Shown: one piece after another, positions 57,345-64,000 of the stretch
Numbering within the stretch: position 1 is the first letter of the stretch
Layout: each line of letters begins with the position of its first letter
NCBI GenBank assembly: GCA_964428055.1
Contig: CAYRWM010000003.1
Span: forward strand, 1-64,000
Source: CAYRWM01 sp964428055
GTDB lineage: Bacteria > Bacillota > Clostridia > Christensenellales > Christensenellaceae
DNA length: 64,000 nucleotides
Direction: 5' to 3'
Notes under the pieces: generated by a model
Database searches by the model: none
Told to the model about the DNA's origin: nothing
The model's input: the letters and a program-made list of their open reading frames with translations, nothing else
Made by a program: the position numbers and the translations under genes

Positions 57345-58436
57345 CTATTCATAACTGGATTCTATAAGACTATCTATTGAAATATAAGCCCCGTCCAATG
57401 CATCAATTAAAACTGTTCCGCCACCCAAAAGTGCTTCTCCGTTGGCCAAATATGTTTCAGGATCGAACGTTCTTATATAAATATCGAAACTGAATATCCA
57501 AACCGGGATAGACCATACACGTTCAGGCTTATCATAGGCAGTAATATTATAGTAACCCAGCTCAACGTTTTGAGCATAATAATTATACATATATGTTCTC
57601 TCAGCTCCCTCGGGCACTATGCCAAGAGAATTGGCTATCTCATATCCAACATGATCCAGGGCTCTGCCCTTGCATTGTTCAAAATCCAGCAATTCCGTGT
57701 TCTTTGCGATTATGCCAACATCTTCCGACATGTTTTTCCATGAAAACGCATAGACCTCATTATCGGCTACGACTATCGTTATCTCTTCAGTCCCGAATGA
57801 CGGCTTAAACACATCCTCTGGGGTGCTCTCTTCTGAAAACACTATGTTTTTGTTCCTTTGCGGCACATAGCAACTCAAACCGTCTGATGGGGACAGTGTA
57901 TAGTTAAATGCATATGCAATGGATGCTGTTCGCTCATCAAATTCAGCATCCCATCTCCTGCATGATATGTTCAGTGCTATACACTTATCAATACCTGTGC
58001 AAAGCACATCATCAATGTTTAGATCCGCCAATACTTTATCGGCAACAGCCTGCGTTTCTGACGATGGTTCAGCAGAACTATCCACATAATCCTGCACTGA
58101 ATTATAATAATTCTCTAACTTTTTTTGATGTTCTATGCTCACAGGATTATATACTTCGTGTTCCGTGTCCTTAAAGCTTGTAACAAGTGTATAAAGATCG
58201 TATATATCATCAGCAGACAGATATGCACCTTTCTGATATATGAAATCACTGCTGNNNNNNNNNNNNNNNNNNNNNNNNNNNNNNNNNNNNNNNNNNNNNN
58301 NNNNNNNNNNNNNNNNNNNNNNNNNNNNNNNNNNNNNNNNNNNNNNNNNNNNNNTGGGCGGAGTATCCGGAGTAGGCTGACATCCTGTAATTGTAATTAT
58401 TGCCAGTATAAAAACAATGGATAATATTTTTTTCAT
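57345..58436 (-). CDS. Tandem lipoprotein 1, interrupted by an assembly gap
   Basis: The first gene of the tandem set. The N-terminal 27 codons (signal peptide, lipobox TITGC, then QPTPDTPP) and the C-terminal part from SSDFIYQKGAYL are seen. Between them lie 100 N. Alignment with lipoprotein 2 shows that residues about 28-227 are missing, that is about 600 bp, so the N-run understates the gap. The frame across the N is accidental. NISCRRWDAEFD and TASIAYAFNYT match the paralogues. A promoter with a C9 spacer lies upstream. Confidence 0.78.
   Translation of the reverse strand: MKKILSIVFILAIITITGCQPTPDTPPXXXXXXXXXXXXXXXXXXXXXXXXXXXXXXXXXXSSDFIYQKGAYLSADDIYDLYTLVTSFKDTEHEVYNPVSIEHQKKLENYYNSVQDYVDSSAEPSSETQAVADKVLADLNIDDVLCTGIDKCIALNISCRRWDAEFDERTASIAYAFNYTLSPSDGLSCYVPQRNKNIVFSEESTPEDVFKPSFGTEEITIVVADNEVYAFSWKNMSEDVGIIAKNTELLDFEQCKGRALDHVGYEIANSLGIVPEGAERTYMYNYYAQNVELGYYNITAYDKPERVWSIPVWIFSFDIYIRTFDPETYLANGEALLGGGTVLIDALDGAYISIDSLIESSYE
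58255..58354. other. Assembly gap of 100 N inside lipoprotein 1
   Basis: The run of exactly 100 N is a placeholder. Paralogue comparison predicts about 600 bp of missing sequence. The gap probably arose from the near-identical tandem copies. Confidence 0.95.
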
Positions 58437-58502
58437 TTACGAGAAATATCCTGAGAACGGGATACAAGTTGTAATCATTGTTAATCAGTTGGTTATAAGT
58501 AC

Positions 58503-58531
58503 AGTTTACAATGAGGGGGGGGGCGAGTCAA
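58503..58531 (-). promoter_or_regulatory. Promoter with C9 tract in its spacer
   Basis: On the minus strand TTGACT (58526-58531), a 17-bp spacer and TAAACT (58503-58508). The spacer contains nine consecutive C (G on plus, 58515-58523). Slippage would alter the spacing between the boxes and switch the lipoprotein-ABC operon up or down. The palindrome ACTGAAA/TTTCAGT at 58534-58549 lies just upstream of the -35 box. Confidence 0.6.
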
Positions 58532-58548
58532 TAACTGAAACATTTCAG

Positions 58549-59517
58549 TCAAAGGAGGCTTGATGCATGTCCTTTTTCAAGGATCGATGCGGCTATGATG
58601 CTTTGCGCCGCTCTTCGTTCAAAGAGCTCCGTATCATTATCCTTTATGGCTTTCACAAAAGACTCAAGCTCATATACCATGCGGTTGATATCCGGTGATG
58701 ATACGGTCTTTTCTTCTCCGCCTACGGATATTGTGCAGCTCCTGAATTCGTTCAGGAGACCTGCGGACCTGGCGTATCCGTTCTCGCATTCCAGATAGCA
58801 TCCGCTGTCCAAGTCCCTGCACTTGGCGGTCTCGAGGACGCACTTAAGATCCGGGTAGCCGAGGGTCACGATACCTTCAAGATCAACTCCGTTCGGACCG
58901 AACTCGGCATCGTATTTAACGCTCATCGGTGCACCGAACAGATCAACAGCCGTGTGAACGCAGTATATGCCCATGTCATTGAGCGCACCGCCTCCTAAGT
59001 CCGGGTTCATAATGTTGGGGTTCTTTCCCGCGAGATAATCGTCGTATTTGGACGAGTATCTGCCGAAGACTATTCGCGCGCTCCTGAATTTTCCGAGATC
59101 CTTTAAGGATCTTTTCATTTCAAGATAGGATGGCATATATACGGTCGTGATCGCTTCAAAGCAGAAGACGCCGTTTTCCCGCGCCGTATCGAATATCAGT
59201 CTTGAGTCGGCTTCCGTCAGGGAGGAGGGCTTTTCAAGGATCACGTGTTTCTTATGTTTCAGAGCGGCGACAGCCTGGTCTTTATGGCAGACGTTCGGCG
59301 ATGCTATATATACGGTATTTGCTTCCTTGTCACCCAGCAGTTCGTCAAAACTGTCGGTGCTGCGTTTTACACCGACGGATGCAGCATAATCCTTCCCGCG
59401 CTGCCTGCTCCGCGAGTAGACGAGCACGCACTGTGTATCGTCATTCAGGGCGATGGCTTCCTGCATGACATTCATTATGCCGCTGGTGCCGACGCTGGCT
59501 ATCTTTAAGAGACTCAT
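58549..59517 (-). CDS. Gfo/Idh/MocA-family oxidoreductase A
   Basis: A 322-residue NAD(P)-dependent sugar or polyol dehydrogenase. The N-terminal Rossmann motif is ASVGTSGIM, and the family active-site motif is VILEKPSSLTEA (Lys-Pro near residue 96). A second His/Asp region follows in MGIYCVHTAVDLFG. It is divergent from the DegT cluster and has its own weak promoter (TATAAT on the minus strand, 59551-59556). The substrate is unknown. Confidence 0.88.
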   Translation of the reverse strand: MSLLKIASVGTSGIMNVMQEAIALNDDTQCVLVYSRSRQRGKDYAASVGVKRSTDSFDELLGDKEANTVYIASPNVCHKDQAVAALKHKKHVILEKPSSLTEADSRLIFDTARENGVFCFEAITTVYMPSYLEMKRSLKDLGKFRSARIVFGRYSSKYDDYLAGKNPNIMNPDLGGGALNDMGIYCVHTAVDLFGAPMSVKYDAEFGPNGVDLEGIVTLGYPDLKCVLETAKCRDLDSGCYLECENGYARSAGLLNEFRSCTISVGGEEKTVSSPDINRMVYELESFVKAIKDNDTELFERRAAQSIIAASILEKGHASSLL

Positions 59518-59574
59518 TTTGGCTCCGTTCCTAAGGTTTTTTCTGATAATATTATATCATTTTAGAGAAAAGCA

Positions 59575-59625
59575 TTGAAACACAAAACAGTTGATAATAT
59601 AATATTAGTAAAGTAACTTAACTAA
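59575..59625 (+). promoter_or_regulatory. DegT-operon promoter and ROK-type operator
   Basis: TTGAAA (59575-59580), 17 bp and a perfect TATAAT (59598-59603) form a strong promoter. Immediately after, 59605-59625 is a 21-bp palindrome with outer arms TTAGT and ACTAA and inner AAGT and ACTT, mismatched only at three symmetric positions. TTAGT...ACTAA is typical of XylR/ROK operators, and a ROK gene ends this cluster. Confidence 0.72.
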
Positions 59626-59670
59626 TACCTTTTTCAAGCGTACAAAACTAAATAAAGCGAGGTTTATATC

Positions 59671-60942
59671 ATGGCTGAAAAGAAAGAAATCGTAATGAAC
59701 GCAGCAGGTGTGGCCGAACTCGGTTTTCCCATGTGGCCCCAGTTCAATGAGAAGTCATACGAGGATATCCAAGTACCCTTAAAGAACGGTCTCGTCAACT
59801 ACTGGACAGGCCCCAAGGGCATGGAGTTCGAAGAAGCCTTCAGAAAGTTCGAAGGAGCGGCTATGGCCGTATCCGTGACCAACGGCACAGCGGCTCTACA
59901 CGTGGGTATATCGGCTCTGGGCATTGGCCCCGGGGACGAGGTCATAGTGCCTTCTTATTCATTCATAGCTTCGTCATTTGCCGTAGTTCAGGCAGGCGCT
60001 ATACCGATCTTCTGCGATGTAACGCTGGATCATACTCTGGATCCCGCACAGATAGAGAGCAAGATAACGGACAGGACAAAAGGCATAGTCGTCGTTCACC
60101 TTTACGGCGTTGTGGCTGACATGGATCCCATCATGGAGATAGCCAAAAAACACGGACTGTATGTCATTGAGGACGTGGCTCAGTGCATAGGCGGCGAGTA
60201 TAAGGGTAAGAAGACCGGCACGATAGGCGATGTCGGATGCTTCTCCTTCTGTCAGTCAAAGCACTTCACGACAGGCGGCGAAGGCGGCATGGTCGTGACG
60301 ATGGACGAGGATTTAGGCTGGGAGTGCAGGAGCATAAGGGACCACGGATACGACGTCAAGGAGAGGATGAACATGCTGGCCCTTGAGGAAAAGCTCCCCT
60401 ACATCCACAGGAGAGTGGGATACAACTTCAGGATGACTGAGATACAGTCCATAATAGGCCTGAATGAGCTCGAGAGATTCGAGGACTGGAATCTCCCGAC
60501 CAGGAGGAAGTACGCAAGGATGTACGATGAGGCTTTCGCGGGCCTCAAGGGCGTAAAGAAACTCCCGTACAATGATGCCGACAGGGTAAACGCGTACTGG
60601 TGGTATCCGATAATACTCGATACCGACGTTCTTGACATAGAGGCACCGGAATTCTTAAAAGAGATGCAGAAGCAGAAGATACCGTGCTACGGCATACAGT
60701 GGCCGGAAGCCTACGAGGAGCTGGCATACAAGGAAAAGAACGGTTTCGGTGAAGCGAAGTTCCCGTTCATGAGCGCGGAGTATTCGGATCAGACTGTTGA
60801 TTACAAAAAGCAGCTCTGTCCTGTGGCAAAATCTTTAAGAGCGAAGACGGTAAACCTTTTCCTGCATCCGAGCTGGGAGGAAGTGCACATACAGAGATGT
60901 ATAGATATCTTCAAACAGGTCCTCGAAGAAAACCTTAAGTAA
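59671..60942 (+). CDS. DegT/DnrJ/EryC1/StrS-family aminotransferase
   Basis: A 423-residue PLP aminotransferase acting on keto-sugars or keto-cyclitols. It has NGTAALHVGISALGIGPGDE, EDVAQCIGGEYKGKKTGTIG and the PLP lysine in CFSFCQSKHFTTGGEGGM, a pattern also seen in scyllo-inosose and 3-keto-sugar aminotransferases. It is followed by two dehydrogenases (8 and 12 bp gaps) whose oxidised products could be its substrates, so an aminosugar or aminocyclitol pathway is likely. The exact substrate is not known. Confidence 0.88.
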   Translation: MAEKKEIVMNAAGVAELGFPMWPQFNEKSYEDIQVPLKNGLVNYWTGPKGMEFEEAFRKFEGAAMAVSVTNGTAALHVGISALGIGPGDEVIVPSYSFIASSFAVVQAGAIPIFCDVTLDHTLDPAQIESKITDRTKGIVVVHLYGVVADMDPIMEIAKKHGLYVIEDVAQCIGGEYKGKKTGTIGDVGCFSFCQSKHFTTGGEGGMVVTMDEDLGWECRSIRDHGYDVKERMNMLALEEKLPYIHRRVGYNFRMTEIQSIIGLNELERFEDWNLPTRRKYARMYDEAFAGLKGVKKLPYNDADRVNAYWWYPIILDTDVLDIEAPEFLKEMQKQKIPCYGIQWPEAYEELAYKEKNGFGEAKFPFMSAEYSDQTVDYKKQLCPVAKSLRAKTVNLFLHPSWEEVHIQRCIDIFKQVLEENLK

Positions 60943-60959
60943 ACGGGGGTATGAAAAAG

Positions 60960-61997
60960 ATGAAACTCAGATGGGGCGTTATAGGCGCAGGAGGCATAGC
61001 TGACAGAAGGACCATTCCCGGCATGATGGAGGCAGAGAACGCAGAGCTCGTTGCCGTGATGGAAGTAGAGCAGAGTCTGGCTGATTCGATTAAAGAAAAG
61101 TACGGTGCCAAGGCTGCTTATGACAATGCGGATGACCTGCTCGCGCGCGATGATATTGACGCTGTGTACATCGCTTCTCCTGTGATATGCCACGAGGAAG
61201 CGGCGGTAAAGGCGGCTGAAGCAGGCAAGCATATTCTTATAGAAAAACCCATAGCTCTGACGTCGGCCAAAGCGCAGGAGATAATAGACTACTGCGATAA
61301 AAAAGGCATCAAGGTCGGAGCCGGCTTTATGATGAGGTTTGCGGCGTATCATCAGCTGCTAAAAGGCGAGATAAAGAAACTCGGACAGCTGACAAACGCC
61401 GCTGGCCAGTTTACATGCTGGTATCCGGATATTGAGGGTGCCTGGAGGCAGATAAAAAGTCTGGGCGGCGGTGGTGCGCTCATGGATATGGGTGTTCACC
61501 TGATAGATCTAATCCAGTATATAACCGGAGAGAAGATCGTATCAGTTGCGGCATTTAACGATACCATGACGTTCGGCTATGAAGTTGAAGACGCTTCGGC
61601 TATCCTCGGCAAACTTGAGAGCGGAGCTTATGTTAACATCAATTCCAATTTCAATATTCCGGATGAAGCTGCAAAATGGCGCATGGAGTTCTACGGCACA
61701 GGCGGCAGGATAATCTGTGATGAGACAATAGGTCAGGTGGAAGGCGGCACTGTGGAAGCACTGTTCACCGGCGAAGCCAAGGATTACGACGCGCAGCAGG
61801 ACAAAAAGTCCGCGGGCAAGACCGTGTACGATGTTGAATTCGGAAACATGTATACAAAAGAGATTGAGAGTTTTTCGGATTCCGTGCTTAATGGCAAGCC
61901 TCTCGAGTCTCCTGCGTCCGAAGCGATATATGTGCAGAAGGTCATCGAAGCTGCGTATAAGAGTTCCGAAGAAAAGACTTTTGTTGATGTTATATAG
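60960..61997 (+). CDS. Gfo/Idh/MocA-family oxidoreductase B
   Basis: The 345-residue dehydrogenase has WGVIGAGGIADRR, the catalytic ILIEKPIALTSAKAQ motif and DMGVHLIDLIQYITG with the active-site Asp/His pair. It likely oxidises a sugar or polyol hydroxyl with NAD(P). The ATG at 60960 is preferred because GGGGG lies about 10 nt upstream; the ATG at 60951 is only 1 nt from it. Confidence 0.88.
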   Translation: MKLRWGVIGAGGIADRRTIPGMMEAENAELVAVMEVEQSLADSIKEKYGAKAAYDNADDLLARDDIDAVYIASPVICHEEAAVKAAEAGKHILIEKPIALTSAKAQEIIDYCDKKGIKVGAGFMMRFAAYHQLLKGEIKKLGQLTNAAGQFTCWYPDIEGAWRQIKSLGGGGALMDMGVHLIDLIQYITGEKIVSVAAFNDTMTFGYEVEDASAILGKLESGAYVNINSNFNIPDEAAKWRMEFYGTGGRIICDETIGQVEGGTVEALFTGEAKDYDAQQDKKSAGKTVYDVEFGNMYTKEIESFSDSVLNGKPLESPASEAIYVQKVIEAAYKSSEEKTFVDVI

Positions 61998-62009
61998 GGG
62001 GATAGGAAT

Positions 62010-63017
62010 ATGTTGAATTTTGCGATACTGGGTGCGGGTGCCATGGGAGGCGCCCATACGAACGGACTGGCGTCTATCGAGAATGATAAGGTAAAGTATA
62101 TCGCGGTCTGCGATATCGATGAGGAAAAGGCTAAAGCATTTGCTGCCGAGCATGGTATACCCAAAGTATATACGGATATAAACGACATGCTGAAAGATGA
62201 TGAAATAGATGTCGTCGATCTTTGTCTTCCGAGCCATATGCATGAAAAGTTCGGGATAATGGTATGCGAGGCAAAAAAACATCTGCTGGTGGAAAAACCC
62301 ATCGCTTTTGAAGTGGAGCCAGCGAAGAGAATATATGATGCGGCAAAGAAGAACGGCGTCAGAATCATGACTGCTCAGGTGCTCCGGTTCTGGCCCGAAT
62401 ACAAAAAGATAAAGGAATTGTATGACGAAGGCGTTTTCGGAACAGTCCGTCATATCTATGCCGCGAGACTGGGACAGCTGCCTGACTGGGGCGGCGGATG
62501 GTATGCGGATCCTGCGAAGTCGGGTGAGACAATGCTCAATCTTACGCTGCACGACATAGATTTCCTGCATTATATGCTGGGCAAGCCCGTCAGCGTCTAC
62601 AGTGCAGGTGTGCGGGATGAAACCGGATGCTACAACGACATTATGAACGTTTTTAAGTGGGAGAGTGGCGTGAACGCGATTGTGGACGGTTCACTCTCCA
62701 TGACCCCAAGCTATCCCTTTACCATGAGGTTCAGGATAGCCGGCTCAAAAGCAACAGCAGAGTTTACGTATATTGCGGGAGTAAATATCGGTCCTGACAG
62801 TACCTCGGATCTCATACTCTACAGGCCGGGCGAAGAACCGGAGAAGCTGAATGTGCCGCAGATCGACGGATACGGATCGGAAGTGCTTTATTTCGCTGAC
62901 TGCATCGAAAAGGGAGCGGACACTGAGCTTATGAGCGAGGAGAGTATACTTACTGTCCTTAATTCGATCATGAAGGCTAAGGAATCTCTTACTGACAACA
63001 AGGTGAAAGAACTCTGA
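62010..63017 (+). CDS. Gfo/Idh/MocA-family oxidoreductase C
   Basis: The 335-residue dehydrogenase has ILGAGAMGGAHTNGL, the Lys-Pro motif LLVEKPIAFEVEPAK and LHDIDFLHYMLGKPVSVY with a His-Asp pair. It is a third family member in the cluster and only distantly like the other two, which suggests different hydroxyl positions. GGGGATAGG precedes the ATG. The ROK gene starts one base after its stop. Confidence 0.88.
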   Translation: MLNFAILGAGAMGGAHTNGLASIENDKVKYIAVCDIDEEKAKAFAAEHGIPKVYTDINDMLKDDEIDVVDLCLPSHMHEKFGIMVCEAKKHLLVEKPIAFEVEPAKRIYDAAKKNGVRIMTAQVLRFWPEYKKIKELYDEGVFGTVRHIYAARLGQLPDWGGGWYADPAKSGETMLNLTLHDIDFLHYMLGKPVSVYSAGVRDETGCYNDIMNVFKWESGVNAIVDGSLSMTPSYPFTMRFRIAGSKATAEFTYIAGVNIGPDSTSDLILYRPGEEPEKLNVPQIDGYGSEVLYFADCIEKGADTELMSEESILTVLNSIMKAKESLTDNKVKEL

Positions 63018-63018
63018 T

Positions 63019-64000
63019 ATGAGAAACGGCCAGAGTGAAAGGTTCGGGAATATAAAGGAAAAGAACCTAAAGCTTCTATTTAATATGATATGCGACAGGC
63101 CGGGCATATCCAGGGCCCAGCTCTCAAGGGATACCGGTCTGTCAAAACCGGCAGTATCGGAGCTTGCGGACGAACTCGTGAACAGCGGGTATGTCAGGAT
63201 GTCGGGTACCGATGAATCCGGTAAAGCGGGGAGACGCGCGGTATGTCTGGAACCGGATCCTTCTTACGGTGTATTTATAAGCATAGCGCTCGGCGAGCGG
63301 ACAGCGGATGTTAGGGTATATGATTTCGCACTGGGTCTTTTAGAGGAGTTCACCTTCGGTATTGAATACACAAAGGGATGTATAGCAAGCCTGACGGACA
63401 GGATACTGGCGTCATCGGAAGTCATATCTTTGTCCCGGGTGGTGTGCACATGCTTTTCACTACCGGCCGCTGTCGATTCGAACCGCAGCGAGATACGTTC
63501 AACGGTTCTTGATTTCGACGGATCCCTCAATCTGATTAAGGAGATAGAATCACTCGGCGTATCAGGGACGAAAGCTATAGTCAACGAGACGATAGCATAC
63601 TGCTATGAGGAATATGCTTCTTTTAAGGACGATACTGAGGACATGCTGTTCATTGAAGTATCAGACGGCGTAGGAGCCGGCATAGTCATCGGCGGGAAAG
63701 TCTTCAGAGGAGCAGGCGGATCTGCAGGCGAATTCGGACACACGAGCGTGGATGCGGACGGCCCTGTGTGCTGCTGCGGCCGGAGAGGATGCCTGGAACA
63801 GTACATATCAAAGAAAGCCATAATCGCTTCAGCTGTGGGTAGCGGCGTAATAAAAGACGGTGCGGAAGGTCTTGCCGGAATCAGCGAAAAATATGCGGGC
63901 GGCAACAGCAAAGCCGTAAAGCTATACGAAAACATTTCGGATAAGCTGGCTTTCGGACTGGGCAATATGGTCGCGATGTTCGATATATCGCTGATTGTTA
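63019..64000 (+). CDS. ROK-family transcriptional repressor (partial)
   Basis: Only the first 327 codons are in the window. The N-terminus is a winged helix (GISRAQLSRDTGLSKPAVSEL, about residues 31-51). The sugar-kinase-like domain has VGAGIVIGGKVFRGAGGSAGEFGH and the zinc motif CCCGRRGCLEQ. This is the NagC/XylR type of repressor, which releases DNA when it binds a sugar. Its proposed operator is the palindrome at 59605-59625, giving autoregulation of the DegT operon. The family is usually about 390-400 residues long. Confidence 0.9.
   Translation, partial: MRNGQSERFGNIKEKNLKLLFNMICDRPGISRAQLSRDTGLSKPAVSELADELVNSGYVRMSGTDESGKAGRRAVCLEPDPSYGVFISIALGERTADVRVYDFALGLLEEFTFGIEYTKGCIASLTDRILASSEVISLSRVVCTCFSLPAAVDSNRSEIRSTVLDFDGSLNLIKEIESLGVSGTKAIVNETIAYCYEEYASFKDDTEDMLFIEVSDGVGAGIVIGGKVFRGAGGSAGEFGHTSVDADGPVCCCGRRGCLEQYISKKAIIASAVGSGVIKDGAEGLAGISEKYAGGNSKAVKLYENISDKLAFGLGNMVAMFDISLIV

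Noticed and set aside
58246..58467. Short open frames that run through the N gap
   Set aside because: They depend on the arbitrary length of the N-run and overlap the lipoprotein gene in another frame.
58550..58570. AAAGGAGG followed by ATG on the plus strand, looking like a gene start
   Set aside because: It is the reverse complement of the last codons (HASSLL and stop) of oxidoreductase A. The plus-strand frame beyond it is short and has no recognisable protein.

Overview
The window looks like chromosomal DNA of a strictly anaerobic, low-to-medium GC Bacillota of the class Clostridia (gut or rumen type, family not resolved). The evidence is a single-chain pyruvate:ferredoxin oxidoreductase, a pyrophosphate-type phosphofructokinase, LL-diaminopimelate aminotransferase, AGGAGG-type ribosome binding sites, TTGAAA/TATAAT promoters, and ARG boxes in front of an arginine operon. 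It is a draft assembly: there is one run of 100 N at 58255-58354.

Layout. 1-12.4 kb: nifJ, a zinc phospholipase C-like protein, PPi-phosphofructokinase, a PAP2/membrane-XRE pair, dapL, a GT4 glycosyltransferase and the serC-serA operon. 12.6-19.3 kb: an IleRS of the long (type 2-like) form, a phosphoribosyltransferase, a zinc-ribbon membrane protein, a DUF1846 protein and a patatin. 19.4-29.8 kb: a compact arginine operon argC-argJ-argB-argD-argF-carA-carB behind ARG boxes. Its CarA has lost key glutaminase residues and its CarB is fused to a diaminopimelate epimerase domain. 29.8-39.6 kb: an XRE-cupin regulator with an AMP-forming acyl-CoA synthetase, a sugar nucleotidyltransferase with a NahK-like kinase, a TetR regulator divergent from an Lrp-like/ADP-forming CoA-ligase pair, and two YibE/F membrane proteins. 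39.8-46 kb: tRNA-Pro(CGG), a HAD hydrolase with thiamine pyrophosphokinase, an ABC pair, a beta-CASP nuclease, a LOG-family protein and an amidohydrolase. 46-51.8 kb: a TPP-riboswitch-controlled thiamine operon, thiS-thiG-thiH-tenI-thiE-thiD-cytX, on the minus strand. 51.8-58.5 kb: an AT-richer minus-strand block of three tandem paralogous lipoproteins followed by two ABC permeases and an ATPase. 58.5-64 kb: three Gfo/Idh/MocA oxidoreductases, a DegT-type aminotransferase and a ROK repressor that runs off the window.

Most notable points. (1) The lipoprotein-ABC operon is preceded by a promoter-like sequence whose 17-bp spacer holds a run of nine C, which suggests phase variation. One of its permeases carries an in-frame stop before its last membrane segment, and the assembly gap removes an estimated 200 codons of the first lipoprotein. 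(2) The carA/carB-dapF end of the arginine operon combines a probably glutaminase-dead CarA with a CarB-DapF fusion whose epimerase half lacks one catalytic cysteine. (3) The amino-sugar-like DegT/Gfo/ROK cluster has a near-perfect palindromic operator at its promoter. (4) A repeated TAGTGTCATT half-site flanks the XRE-cupin promoter and recurs as a palindrome at 6186.

All functional calls come from reading the translated sequences and recognising families; no database search was run.
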